Source of the DNA: JBQTHP01 sp052389755
GTDB taxonomy: Bacteria > Pseudomonadota > Gammaproteobacteria > Steroidobacterales > Steroidobacteraceae
Reading direction: 5' to 3'
DNA: 16,277 nucleotides
Assembly: GCA_052389755.1 (NCBI GenBank)
Contig: JBQTHP010000190.1
Span: 1-16,277, forward strand
Shown here: positions 7,075 through 14,659 of the stretch, piece after piece
Position numbering within the stretch: the stretch's first letter is position 1
How the letters are laid out: each line of letters opens with the position of its first letter
Notes under the pieces: generated by a model
Databases searched by the model: none
What the model was told of the DNA's origin: nothing
What the model saw: only the letters and a program-made list of their open reading frames with translations
Program-made: the position numbers and the translations under genes

Positions 7075-9081
7075 TCACCGATTCGCTTCGGTCGGCGCCG
7101 CGCTTGCGGCCGCGGGAGCGGCGAGGTGTGCGTCGAGAAAAGACTCGAGCTCCGTCAGCATTCGCACGCGCGTTTCGCTCCGCGACAGCCAATGATCTTC
7201 ACCGACCAGCTTCACGAACTTCACGGGACGACCCAATTTCGTGAGCGCGTCGTACATCTTTTGCGACTGTGCGATCGGAACCACCACGTCGTCGACGCCG
7301 TGAACCAGCAGGACAGGCGCCTTGATCGCAGCCGCTGTACGAGCGGGCGATTTCTGCGCGATCTTCGGATCGGACTTTATACCGATGTGCTCACGCCAGG
7401 CATAAATGGCATCGGACTCGTCGCCCCCGCGCGTCTCGATATGGTTCAGCATCATCGGCAGATCGGAGACGCCGTTGACGCTGACGGAACATGCATAAAG
7501 CTCCGGCGTGAATGCAGCGCCGGCCAGCGCGGCGTAGCCTCCATAGCTCGCTCCCACGATGCAGACGCGGCGCGCATCGGCGAGCCCCTGCTCAATGAGG
7601 CCCTTCACGCCGTCCGTGACGTCATCCTGCATGAGGCCACCCCACTGCCGGTATCCCGCCTTCCGATGCTCCCGACCAAACCCGGTGGATCCACGAAACT
7701 GCGGCTGAAGCACCGCGTAGCCGCGGGACGCGAGAAACTGTGCCCACCAGTCGAATTTGAGGTAATCGCGCGCTACCGGGCCTCCGTGCGGGAGCACGAC
7801 GAGAGGCAGATTCTTTTCCTCTGCCCCGGCGGGCAGCGTGAGGTACGCGGGAATCGAGGCACCGTCACGTGCGCGATAGCTCAGCGCGCGGACACTCCCG
7901 AGCTTCGCCTCCGAAAGAGCGGGATACGCCTCGCCTACGATGTCCGCGCGACCAGTAGCGAAATCGACGAGATAGTAGATCGGTGGATTTGAGGGTCCTT
8001 GCACCCGCACCAGCATTCGCTGGTAGTTCTCAGAACGATCGACTATCCAGACATCCCTTTCGGGGAACGCGCGTGTCAGAGCCTTGTGCCGCGCTTCGGT
8101 CCTGCTGTCGAGCCATCGTCTCTGCGGTGAGATTCCTTCGAACTCGACCGCTATCGGTGCGGCGGTGAAGGAGTCCACAAGTACCGCAATCACGTCGCGC
8201 GCCGGGTCTTCCGAAAGGACGCGAGCGCCGGAGCCGTCGAGCGGGATCGACCAGAGCTTGGAAGTCTTGTGTCCGCCAGGGCCGATTGCGAGCACCGCGC
8301 GTCCGTCGGCGGACACGCGGACGGTCGTGAGCTTCTCGACGTTCTCCTGCGTGTGAATGTTGCGCCATCCCATACCGTCCTTCGCAAGTATCGAGTACCT
8401 GCGCTTCGACGGCTCCCACTCGCTCCTCGCTACCGGAGCTCCGCCTGCGTCCACTACCCAGTCGTTCGTGAACTGAGAGCCGGTCTCGACCGCGGAGCCG
8501 CGACCGGTGCGCGTGTCCACGGAGAAAACGGAGTACACCCAACCAGAGTCCTGCCGGCGCCCGGCAAGGCGGGTGCCGGCGGCGGACCGGTGCTCCGTCA
8601 CATCGAAGGTCCACTTCGCCATCATTACGGTGTGTGGCCGCGAGGTACGCGCAGCCAACAGGGTTGCGCCGGTGACGAGCTCGCTGCTTTCGTCGTCCAT
8701 CAACAGCACGCGGCTTTCGCCGGTGCTGACGTCCACGGCGAGAGTCCGGAACCATTCTGCCGTGTGCTTGCGGTTGAGACGCACTGTCTGCGTCATGCTG
8801 AGGTCGACGAGGAGCGTCGAAGCGTCGGACCATTGGAGCCTGCGCAGCTTGGAGTCGGCGATCGGGAATCTTCCCTTCTGCTTCCTCGCTTCGAGGTCGA
8901 ATACGACGACGATCGGCTGGGTCCCGCTGTTGTCGTCCCATGCCACGAATTTTCCGTCGGGCGACAGCGCGATGTTGTCGACTTGCGGAACCCTGCCGAA
9001 CGCTTCGACTGGCGGTGGTGCGCCTGCGGCCGCCTGCGCCAACGCCGCCATGAGACCGATGAAGATCCATGCGTTACGCAT
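7075..9081 (-). CDS. Secreted S9-family (prolyl oligopeptidase-type) serine peptidase
   Basis: A 668-residue alpha/beta-hydrolase peptidase. The N-terminus (MRNAWIFIGLMAALAQAAAG) is a signal peptide, so it is probably periplasmic. A beta-propeller-like half with repeated SPDGKFVAWDD-type motifs follows, then the catalytic half from about residue 420 with VVLPHGGP. The triad is visible: the nucleophile Ser512 in GASYGGY, Asp597 or 598 in HGVDDVVVP, and His630 in GEDHW. The family cleaves short peptides, often after Pro or as dipeptidyl or acylaminoacyl peptidases; the exact specificity cannot be read here. A good ribosome site AGGGAG (9088-9093) lies 6 bases before the ATG at 9081. It is 34 bases downstream of the AspH-type gene and probably cotranscribed with it. 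The C-terminal tail is Ala/Pro-rich and low complexity. Confidence 0.93.
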   Translation of the reverse strand: MRNAWIFIGLMAALAQAAAGAPPPVEAFGRVPQVDNIALSPDGKFVAWDDNSGTQPIVVVFDLEARKQKGRFPIADSKLRRLQWSDASTLLVDLSMTQTVRLNRKHTAEWFRTLAVDVSTGESRVLLMDDESSELVTGATLLAARTSRPHTVMMAKWTFDVTEHRSAAGTRLAGRRQDSGWVYSVFSVDTRTGRGSAVETGSQFTNDWVVDAGGAPVARSEWEPSKRRYSILAKDGMGWRNIHTQENVEKLTTVRVSADGRAVLAIGPGGHKTSKLWSIPLDGSGARVLSEDPARDVIAVLVDSFTAAPIAVEFEGISPQRRWLDSRTEARHKALTRAFPERDVWIVDRSENYQRMLVRVQGPSNPPIYYLVDFATGRADIVGEAYPALSEAKLGSVRALSYRARDGASIPAYLTLPAGAEEKNLPLVVLPHGGPVARDYLKFDWWAQFLASRGYAVLQPQFRGSTGFGREHRKAGYRQWGGLMQDDVTDGVKGLIEQGLADARRVCIVGASYGGYAALAGAAFTPELYACSVSVNGVSDLPMMLNHIETRGGDESDAIYAWREHIGIKSDPKIAQKSPARTAAAIKAPVLLVHGVDDVVVPIAQSQKMYDALTKLGRPVKFVKLVGEDHWLSRSETRVRMLTELESFLDAHLAAPAAASAAPTEANR

Positions 9082-9087
9082 TCCATA

Positions 9088-9093
9088 CTCCCT
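9088..9093 (-). promoter_or_regulatory. Ribosome binding site for the S9 peptidase
   Basis: AGGGAG on the minus strand, 6 bases before the ATG at 9081. It decides for 9081 over the out-of-frame ATG at 9086. Confidence 0.6.
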
Positions 9094-9115
9094 GGATTTT
9101 TGTTCGGAAATCAGC

Positions 9116-10375
9116 CTAGCCGCGAAACTCCCGCGCTGCCACCGTCATCGCCTTGACCATCTCGCGCTCGGCCGGCTCGAGCAGCGGGTTCCACAGATCG
9201 AAAATCAACACCACGCGAAGCTCATCGCTGTCGTTGCGGGCCTCGTGCTCGATCGTATCGTCGAATACGAGGACCTCGCCGACCGTCCAGCGGCGCTCCT
9301 CGAAACCCACACGGAACACACATCCGTCCGGCACGACGAGCGGCAGATGCGCCACCAGGCGCGCATTGGTTTCACCGTGGTGCGGCGGAATGCGCGTCTT
9401 CGGCGCGAGAGCGGAAAACATCGCGTTGGGACATAGGCCGCCGATCTCGACCAGCGGCAGGACGGCCAGCGCCTTCGCCGTCTCCGGGCAGCGTTCGAGG
9501 TTTTCCTGCACCGGAGAGCCGCCGCGCCAGAGATGGAACGCGCTCCAGCGCAAAGAATGATTCAGCTCCCGCCACTGATTCACCGGCTCGCCAGGGTTGT
9601 ACGCGATGTAGGGACTGAAGCGATCTCGATCCGTTTCGAGTGCCGCGATGAGCTCGGCGCGGATGGTGTCGGTTTTCGCCTCGAGAGTTGCGAGAAACGG
9701 GAACTCCGCGCGGTCGAAAAACGGAATCGCCGGCAGCCGCGGCACGTGCAACTGGTTCGATTCCGACCGGAAAGGTTTCGAGCGCCCGGCCATGATGGCC
9801 GCGGCTTCGCGCCAGCGGCTTGCGACGTGCGGCGGCAGTTTCGACTGAAGGCCTGCGAGCTTCTTCGTCAGATGATCGTTGAGGGCGGCGCAATGCCGGT
9901 CGGCGACGCCGCGCGCGTGTTCGAGCTGCGGACGGAGCTCCGCGGGCCAGTGCAGCTCCGGCGGCGCGATCTTGAGCGCGTTCGCGTACATGGTCGCGGC
10001 GCTGGGCGCGCTGCCGAACCGCTCGAGCCAGCCCGCCTTGGCCAAGAGCGCGGGAAGGAAATAGGGATCGACGGCAAGCGCCGCCTCGATCGCCTCGCGT
10101 TCGCCTTCCTTGTCACCGCGTTCCCTGCACGCCGTACTGAGCGTCAAGAGAACAAGGAGATCGGTCGGCGCCACCGCCCGCGCGGCGTGGAGCAGATCAT
10201 GCGCCCCGGCAAGGTCGCCCCGTTGCAGGGCGTGCACGCCGAGGCTGAAGAGCGCTTTCGGGTTCTGAGGCTCGAGCCTTCGAACCTCCAGCCAGACGCG
10301 CTCGGCTTCCTGCCATCGGCCGGCACTGGCCAGCTGACCCGCAGCCTGAACCAGCTGACTCACGGAAGGGGACAT
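9116..10375 (-). CDS. TPR-containing aspartyl/asparaginyl beta-hydroxylase (AspH family)
   Basis: A 419-residue cytosolic-looking protein. Residues about 5-150 form three to four TPR units (for example ALFSLGVHALQRGDLAGAHDLL). The C-terminal part, about 225-400, is an Asp/Asn beta-hydroxylase domain (PF05118), an Fe(II)/2-oxoglutarate enzyme that hydroxylates Asp or Asn side chains in protein or peptide substrates. The active-site pattern matches AspH: the first Fe ligand His332 in PHHGETNARL, Arg339, the second ligand His377 in FDDTIEHE, and Arg387 in ELRVVLIFDLW for 2OG binding. Nothing essential appears missing. The ATG at 10375 has no clear ribosome site; a GTG at 10363 is a weaker alternative. 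A terminator separates it from the TonB receptor upstream, and the S9 peptidase follows after 34 bases. The substrate is unknown. Confidence 0.9.
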   Translation of the reverse strand: MSPSVSQLVQAAGQLASAGRWQEAERVWLEVRRLEPQNPKALFSLGVHALQRGDLAGAHDLLHAARAVAPTDLLVLLTLSTACRERGDKEGEREAIEAALAVDPYFLPALLAKAGWLERFGSAPSAATMYANALKIAPPELHWPAELRPQLEHARGVADRHCAALNDHLTKKLAGLQSKLPPHVASRWREAAAIMAGRSKPFRSESNQLHVPRLPAIPFFDRAEFPFLATLEAKTDTIRAELIAALETDRDRFSPYIAYNPGEPVNQWRELNHSLRWSAFHLWRGGSPVQENLERCPETAKALAVLPLVEIGGLCPNAMFSALAPKTRIPPHHGETNARLVAHLPLVVPDGCVFRVGFEERRWTVGEVLVFDDTIEHEARNDSDELRVVLIFDLWNPLLEPAEREMVKAMTVAAREFRG

Positions 10376-10422
10376 GGGGCGAGCGTAGAGCCTCGGGCGG
10401 GAGCGATCAAACGATCGGGCGC

Positions 10423-10450
10423 AAAAAAACGGCGGGCCGAAGCCCGCCGT
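10423..10450 (-). terminator. Intrinsic terminator after the TonB-dependent receptor gene
   Basis: On the minus strand the 9-base arms ACGGCGGGC / GCCCGCCGT (10429-10437 and 10442-10450) close on a cTTCGg tetraloop and are followed by seven T (10423-10429). It lies 21 bases past the receptor stop codon and upstream of the AspH-type gene, which must therefore rely on readthrough or its own promoter. Confidence 0.92.
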
Positions 10451-10471
10451 CGCAAGTAGTTGCGAACTGAA

Positions 10472-13468
10472 TCAGAAGCGCACGCTCACTCCGACCGAGT
10501 ACAGCTGGCCCAGCGTGTCGTAGTGGCTGGGGAACGTGTTGCCCGAGTTGGAGCTCGTGTCGGCGGCCTCATTGCCGACGACCGGCGGGTCCTCATCGAG
10601 CACGTTCGAGATGCCCGCGCTCAGCGTGACCTTCCCGAACAGCTCGTAGCTTCCGTACAGATCGAAGTAGTCGAACGAGTCGATCTTCTGGAACTGCGGG
10701 AAGGTGAACTGCTTCTCGACTTCTTCTCGCTCTGACGAGCCGATGTGTCTCCAGAGGAGCGAAGCCTGGAAGTCCCGGTAGTCCCAAGTCGTCCGCTGAA
10801 TCCAGCGGACCTCGGGCTTCGGTCCTTCGCAGCTCGTGCCGTAGCGGCCCAGGCAGTCGAGCACCGGTACGAAGGCCGAGCTCAGGCGTTCATGCGTGAG
10901 GAACTTGTTCACGTTTCCCGAGAAGCCCAGGCTGCCGAACCGCTCGGTATCGACTCTGAAGGAGAATCCCAGCTCGACGCCCTCGGCATGGATGTTCTGG
11001 AGATTCGTGGTGAATGTCTGAAGGCCGGACCCCGGCAGCGTCAGTGTGCCGCCGACGCGACGGACCTTGCCGCACTCGGTCGCCAAGCCCGCCACATAGC
11101 ACGCATCGAGGATCTCCTGCGCTCTGAACTCGTCGATATAGTCCTCGATATCGATGTCGTAATAATCGAGCGAGAACACCGCGTTCCGGATCGTGTCTCC
11201 CAGATCCGGTGTCCAGACCAGGCCGACTGTAAGAGTATCGGCAGCCTCCGGGTTCGGCAGGTTCAGCAGGTCGGTGCCACCAAACGTGTTGATCTGCCCG
11301 GAAACGATGTCCTCCACCGTGCCGACCTGTGCAGCGGTCATGCCGGTCGAGAGGCAGCGCGTTCGCAGCGTTGTACCAGGACCATTGTTCGCTGCGTTGG
11401 CGATCGAACACGGGTCCACGCTCGCGTTATCGAGAGAAGTGGTCTGCGGCGCCGCGAGCTCGCCGACGTTCGGCGCGCGCGCAGCCTTCTGGAACATCGC
11501 CCGCACCAACAGCGGCTGCGCCGGCCGCCAGTTGACACCGTACTTATACGTCTCGTCGGTCCCGGTCAGACTGTAGTCGGAGTACCGATATCCAAGCTCG
11601 AGGTCGAGTGACTGGAAGCCCGGGACGTCCGCGACGATCGGCAGAACTGCCTCGCCGAATACCTCGTTGACGTCATATCCGCCAGTAATCGGCAGCGTGT
11701 TGCCGCCGCGACCGCCGAGACAGCTCTCCGGAGCAAGCTGCAGGCACTGATCCGGAATCGTTCGTCCTTTCTCCTCGCGGTACTCGGCGCCGAAGCTCAC
11801 CGCGAGCGGGCTCGAGGCCCACGGAATCTGCAGCGCGCTGATCGGGCCGGTGACCGAAGCGTTTACGATCGTCTGGTCGTACGCCTGCTGTTCGAGGGCC
11901 GAGGCGCTCGAGTACGCCACCTGGCTCGGGGTGATCGCCCCGAAGCCGCCGAACAGGTTGAGAGGCACGCACGCCCGATCCTGAGCCGCGGGATCACGGC
12001 AGGTCGTGGTGCTGACCGCATTGATCGCGTCCGCGATGTTGTCCACATTCGAGTAGCCCGTGGACAGGTTCGTGCGATCCGACTCGCCGTATGAGAGCGA
12101 GAAGTCGTAATCCCAGTCGCCGACAACCGCGCCGGTTTGACCGAGCACGACCTGAAAGGCGTTGTTCTCGTATGCCGTCGCCCTAGGGCCGAATTCGACC
12201 GTACGACGTCGATAGGAGATCAGGAGATCGTCCGGCGCATCGACCACGCCGTTCGCGTTCAGGTCGCGCCAATTCGGGAACACGCCACCCGTGTTGACGG
12301 TGCCCGCTACCCGTCCCGTATTGGCGGTGTTGATGATCTGGGTTTGCGCCTGGCTGGTCAGGAACGCGTTCGCCAGCGGCGTCCAGAAGGGCGTGCCGAA
12401 CACGCCCGAGGGAGCCACTTGCTGAGTCACGTTCACGCTGCCGAACGAGAAGCGTGCATAGGGCTCGGCGTGCTCGTTGACCTGGAAGCGTCCTATGACC
12501 ATGCCGCCGTAACGCTCTTGCGGGGTCTGGTAATAGTTGTACGGGTTGAAGTTAAAGCGGCTGCAATTACCGGCGAGCGTGCCGTTATCGCGGAACTGAC
12601 CGAGCCCCGGGCCACCTGCGATCGCTACGCGAGTCGGCAGGGTGGTCGTAGAGCCACCGCCACTTTGATCGACCGAATCCGGCCCGCCGCAGCCGGCGGG
12701 CGGTGGGGTCGGTGGTTGGCCGGCTTGGAACTGGGCTAAGCCGCCACCGGTCTCAGTCACGATGCCGAGCTGTCCGAGCGGCCGGGCGCCGAGCTGCACG
12801 CCTTCGCGATCGGTCCAGTTGACGCTGAGCACGACGTTGCCCTGGCCTTCGGCCACGTTGGAACCCAGGGTGAGCGACGCAGTGCGAATTTCGCCGTCCT
12901 GCTCGTCCCACTGGGAGAAGTTGGTGTCCAGCTCGACGCCCTCAAAATCCTTTTTCAGGATGAAGTTCAGGGCGCCGGAAATCGCGTCGGAACCGTACAC
13001 GGCGGAGGCGCCGCCGGTAACGATGTCGATGCGCTCGATGAGCGCGGTCGGAAGCATCGACGTGTCGACCAGACCGTCGACGTTGTACGGTGTCACCCGC
13101 TTGCCATCGATGAGAATCAGATTCCGCTGGGAACCGAGACCACGGAGATCGATGGTGGCGGCGCCGTCGGTGCCGTTATTGACGTTCTGCCCATCGTCGG
13201 GCGCCGTGATCGGAAGCAGGCGCAGGATCTTCTCGACCTCAGGCTGCTGCTGCAACTGAATCTCTTCTGCGCCCACCGAATAGATCGGGCTCGATGACAC
13301 TACACCGGGAACGTTGATGCGCGTGCCCGTCACGGTGACTGTCGTAACCTCTTCCTGGTCTTGCTCCTGGTCTTGCGCTTGCGCGGTCATGCTACCGACG
13401 CTTGCGGCGACCGCGCTCATGAAAAGCGCGCGCTTTACCGCCTGCGCGACATTTGAGTTGCGAATCAT
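10472..13468 (-). CDS. TonB-dependent outer-membrane receptor
   Basis: A 998-residue receptor that would import a substrate across the outer membrane using TonB energy. It has a signal peptide (cleavage likely after TAQA, about residue 32) and a TonB-box-like EEVTTVTVTG (39-48). The plug domain follows with TIDLRGLGSQRNLILIDGKR and IERIDIVTGGASAVYGSDA, then the barrel, ending with a C-terminal Phe (SVGVSVRF) as expected for outer-membrane insertion. The start is placed at 13468 because AGGAGG (13476-13481) is ideally spaced; the open frame further upstream to 13840 shows no signal peptide at its start. The plug and barrel style resembles large receptors of Xanthomonadales and sphingomonads, for which no substrate can be given. 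It has its own terminator at 10423-10450. The neighbouring S9 peptidase and hydroxylase suggest a peptide-type ligand, but that is inference. Confidence 0.95.
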   Translation of the reverse strand: MIRNSNVAQAVKRALFMSAVAASVGSMTAQAQDQEQDQEEVTTVTVTGTRINVPGVVSSSPIYSVGAEEIQLQQQPEVEKILRLLPITAPDDGQNVNNGTDGAATIDLRGLGSQRNLILIDGKRVTPYNVDGLVDTSMLPTALIERIDIVTGGASAVYGSDAISGALNFILKKDFEGVELDTNFSQWDEQDGEIRTASLTLGSNVAEGQGNVVLSVNWTDREGVQLGARPLGQLGIVTETGGGLAQFQAGQPPTPPPAGCGGPDSVDQSGGGSTTTLPTRVAIAGGPGLGQFRDNGTLAGNCSRFNFNPYNYYQTPQERYGGMVIGRFQVNEHAEPYARFSFGSVNVTQQVAPSGVFGTPFWTPLANAFLTSQAQTQIINTANTGRVAGTVNTGGVFPNWRDLNANGVVDAPDDLLISYRRRTVEFGPRATAYENNAFQVVLGQTGAVVGDWDYDFSLSYGESDRTNLSTGYSNVDNIADAINAVSTTTCRDPAAQDRACVPLNLFGGFGAITPSQVAYSSASALEQQAYDQTIVNASVTGPISALQIPWASSPLAVSFGAEYREEKGRTIPDQCLQLAPESCLGGRGGNTLPITGGYDVNEVFGEAVLPIVADVPGFQSLDLELGYRYSDYSLTGTDETYKYGVNWRPAQPLLVRAMFQKAARAPNVGELAAPQTTSLDNASVDPCSIANAANNGPGTTLRTRCLSTGMTAAQVGTVEDIVSGQINTFGGTDLLNLPNPEAADTLTVGLVWTPDLGDTIRNAVFSLDYYDIDIEDYIDEFRAQEILDACYVAGLATECGKVRRVGGTLTLPGSGLQTFTTNLQNIHAEGVELGFSFRVDTERFGSLGFSGNVNKFLTHERLSSAFVPVLDCLGRYGTSCEGPKPEVRWIQRTTWDYRDFQASLLWRHIGSSEREEVEKQFTFPQFQKIDSFDYFDLYGSYELFGKVTLSAGISNVLDEDPPVVGNEAADTSSNSGNTFPSHYDTLGQLYSVGVSVRF

Positions 13469-13475
13469 TCGGGTT

Positions 13476-13481
13476 CCTCCT
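13476..13481 (-). promoter_or_regulatory. Strong Shine-Dalgarno of the TonB-dependent receptor
   Basis: AGGAGG on the minus strand, 7 bases before the ATG at 13468. It is the best ribosome site in the window and fixes the receptor start. Confidence 0.85.
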
Positions 13482-13483
13482 GC

Positions 13484-13500
13484 AATCGGTCGAGCCGATT
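13484..13500. repeat. Small palindrome in the receptor leader
   Basis: AATCGG (13484-13489) and CCGATT (13495-13500) pair across a 5-base loop, just upstream of the Shine-Dalgarno and beside a TATATAA stretch. It could be an operator half-site pair or a leader hairpin. Confidence 0.5.
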
Positions 13501-13507
13501 TATATAA
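13501..13507 (-). promoter_or_regulatory. Possible -10 region of the TonB-dependent receptor
   Basis: The A/T-rich TTATATA stretch stands out in GC-rich DNA about 35 bases before the receptor ATG. No convincing -35 box was found 16-18 bases further upstream, so only a tentative promoter is proposed. Confidence 0.3.
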
Positions 13508-13664
13508 GTTGTGCTGCCGAGCTACCGTCCGGCGGCCGAAACCACACCCTCGAGCAGAAGCCTGACGACGACCGGGGATCGACGACCGGGCTTGCGTGCG
13601 CCGGATACTAGCAGCGGCGCCACAACACAGGAAGATGCCGAGGATAAAAACAACCCCGGCGATA

Positions 13665-13695
13665 GGGGACAAACCGGCGTTTTTTGGGGACAAAC
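13665..13695. repeat. Two direct copies of GGGGACAAAC, 21 bases apart
   Basis: Copies at 13665-13674 and 13686-13695 start exactly 21 bases apart, which is two helical turns, with a T run between them. They lie about 200 bases upstream of the receptor start. Similar GGGGACA-type tandem units are remembered as degraded remains of REP/RAYT-type mobile repeats, and an operator pair is the other possibility. Confidence 0.6.
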
Positions 13696-13849
13696 TGCGC
13701 AAGGCGGCGGCGAACGCAAGATGCTGCGATGCATCAAGCGTACCGCCATTTCTCGTTGCGATTACGCAACGCATGACGCTCTCTGTGCGCACTCCGACAG
13801 CCAGGGGAGCCGTGGCATTCATGGCGGCGTGAATACCCAATTTGAGCCG

Positions 13850-13880
13850 AAAAAAACGCGGCCACCGAAGTGGCCGCGTT
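13850..13880 (-). terminator. Intrinsic terminator after the truncated TonB receptor
   Basis: On the minus strand CGCGGCCAC (complement of 13870-13878) and GTGGCCGCG (complement of 13857-13865) close on a cTTCGg loop and are followed by seven T (13850-13856). It lies 27 bases past the stop of the receptor remnant, so the remnant kept its original 3' end. Confidence 0.92.
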
Positions 13881-13906
13881 CTCTGCCGCGAGGACTCGAC
13901 GGTCGG

Positions 13907-14404
13907 TCAGAACTTCGTTCGCACACCCGCGTAGTAGGTCCGACCGATCGCATCGTAGGTGCCGGCATCGGTCTCGGTCCCGGTGACGTTGAACGGCAGC
14001 CCGCTGATGATCGGTGGCGGTGCCTTGTCGAACACGTTGTTCGAGCCGGCGAAGATCTCGAACTTCCCGGGCTTACAGCCGACCTGCATGTGGTTGTACA
14101 CGTACGAGCCGATGCCGATTGCATCCCGCGGCAGGTCGAAACCCGCGAGGAACTGATCGTCGAGCGATGCTTCCCCGAGGTAGACCGTGCGCCAGGTGAT
14201 GTCGAACGAACCGATTTCATAGCCGAGCGTCAGATTCGCGCGATCCTTCGACGAGCCGATCTCGCCGGCGAAGTGATCGAAGTCGGCGCCCGGCAGAGGG
14301 ATGAGATACCCGTCGATCACGTGCGTGTGCGCGAGGCGAGCATCGAGGCGCCCGCGCATCGACCAGTCCTCCAGGTTTTTCCCGTACTGCAGCGTGATAC
14401 CTCG
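13907..14404 (-). pseudogene. C-terminal remnant of a second TonB-dependent receptor
   Basis: About 165 residues of the last barrel strands of a receptor. The frame reads GITLQYGKNLEDWSMRG at the left joint, then an EIGSFDITWRTVYLGE strand, FEIFAGSNNVFD (the usual conserved turn near the end), and finally RTYYAGVRTKF with the expected terminal Phe. The plug, signal peptide and most of the barrel are absent. Immediately upstream, near 14402, the sequence becomes a different protein in another frame, so the receptor was truncated by a deletion or mis-assembly. Its own terminator at 13850-13880 is retained. An ATG exists at 14359, but nothing suggests that this fragment is translated on purpose. 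Confidence 0.85.
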
Positions 14405-14571
14405 CGATACCGCGCGATCTCACGATCGTAACAAGCGAGCCGGCGGGACGAGTCGGTCTCCGTCGCGCACTCGATCACAGACTCGGGCAAGGCCGGAGGG
14501 CTCTGGGCCATTGCGCCTGCCATCCACGCCCAGGCCGCGACGCCGCTCAGAAAATCACAGCTGCGTTTCAC
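14402..14571 (-). pseudogene. N-terminal remnant of an exported protein with a CATETDSSRRLACYD motif
   Basis: About 56 residues beginning with GTG at 14571 (KRSCDFLSG...), a hydrophobic signal segment ending AGAMA, then PESVIECATETDSSRRLACYD. Motifs of the form C-x-x-x-x-D-x-x-R-L-A-C-Y-D follow the signal peptide in several gammaproteobacterial envelope proteins, from memory including some phospholipase A-like proteins. The rest of such a protein is missing: the frame runs into receptor sequence out of frame and stops at 14317. An in-frame GTG at 14622 is an alternative start, but it would put a charged stretch before the signal segment. The parent protein cannot be named. Confidence 0.6.
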
Positions 14572-14659
14572 GCGCGGTAGCGTGCCCGATCGGCTGCGGT
14601 TCGGCCACAGGGGCTGAACCACTTGCGGCCGATGACGTCGCAGCTCGACCGCGATTTGC

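Larger units (their letters stand above)
13469..13849. other. Intergenic region upstream of the TonB-dependent receptor
   Basis: About 380 bases between the receptor start and the terminator of the receptor remnant. It holds the receptor ribosome site, the palindrome and possible -10 described separately, and two direct copies of GGGGACAAAC. Reading frames here give Arg/Ala-rich sequence without domain features or good start signals, so no gene is called. Confidence 0.6.

Noticed and set aside
6757..7992. 411-residue plus-strand frame crossing the convergent junction
   Set aside because: It overlaps the ends of two well-supported genes on both strands and has no family features.
7075..13468. 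A lasso peptide biosynthetic locus
   Set aside because: The S9 peptidase and TonB receptor recall the isopeptidase/receptor pair, but no precursor, asparagine-synthetase-like cyclase or leader-peptidase gene is present in the window.
13469..13840. N-terminal extension of the TonB receptor to 13840
   Set aside because: The extension is low-quality Arg/Ala sequence, while AGGAGG and a signal peptide fit the start at 13468.
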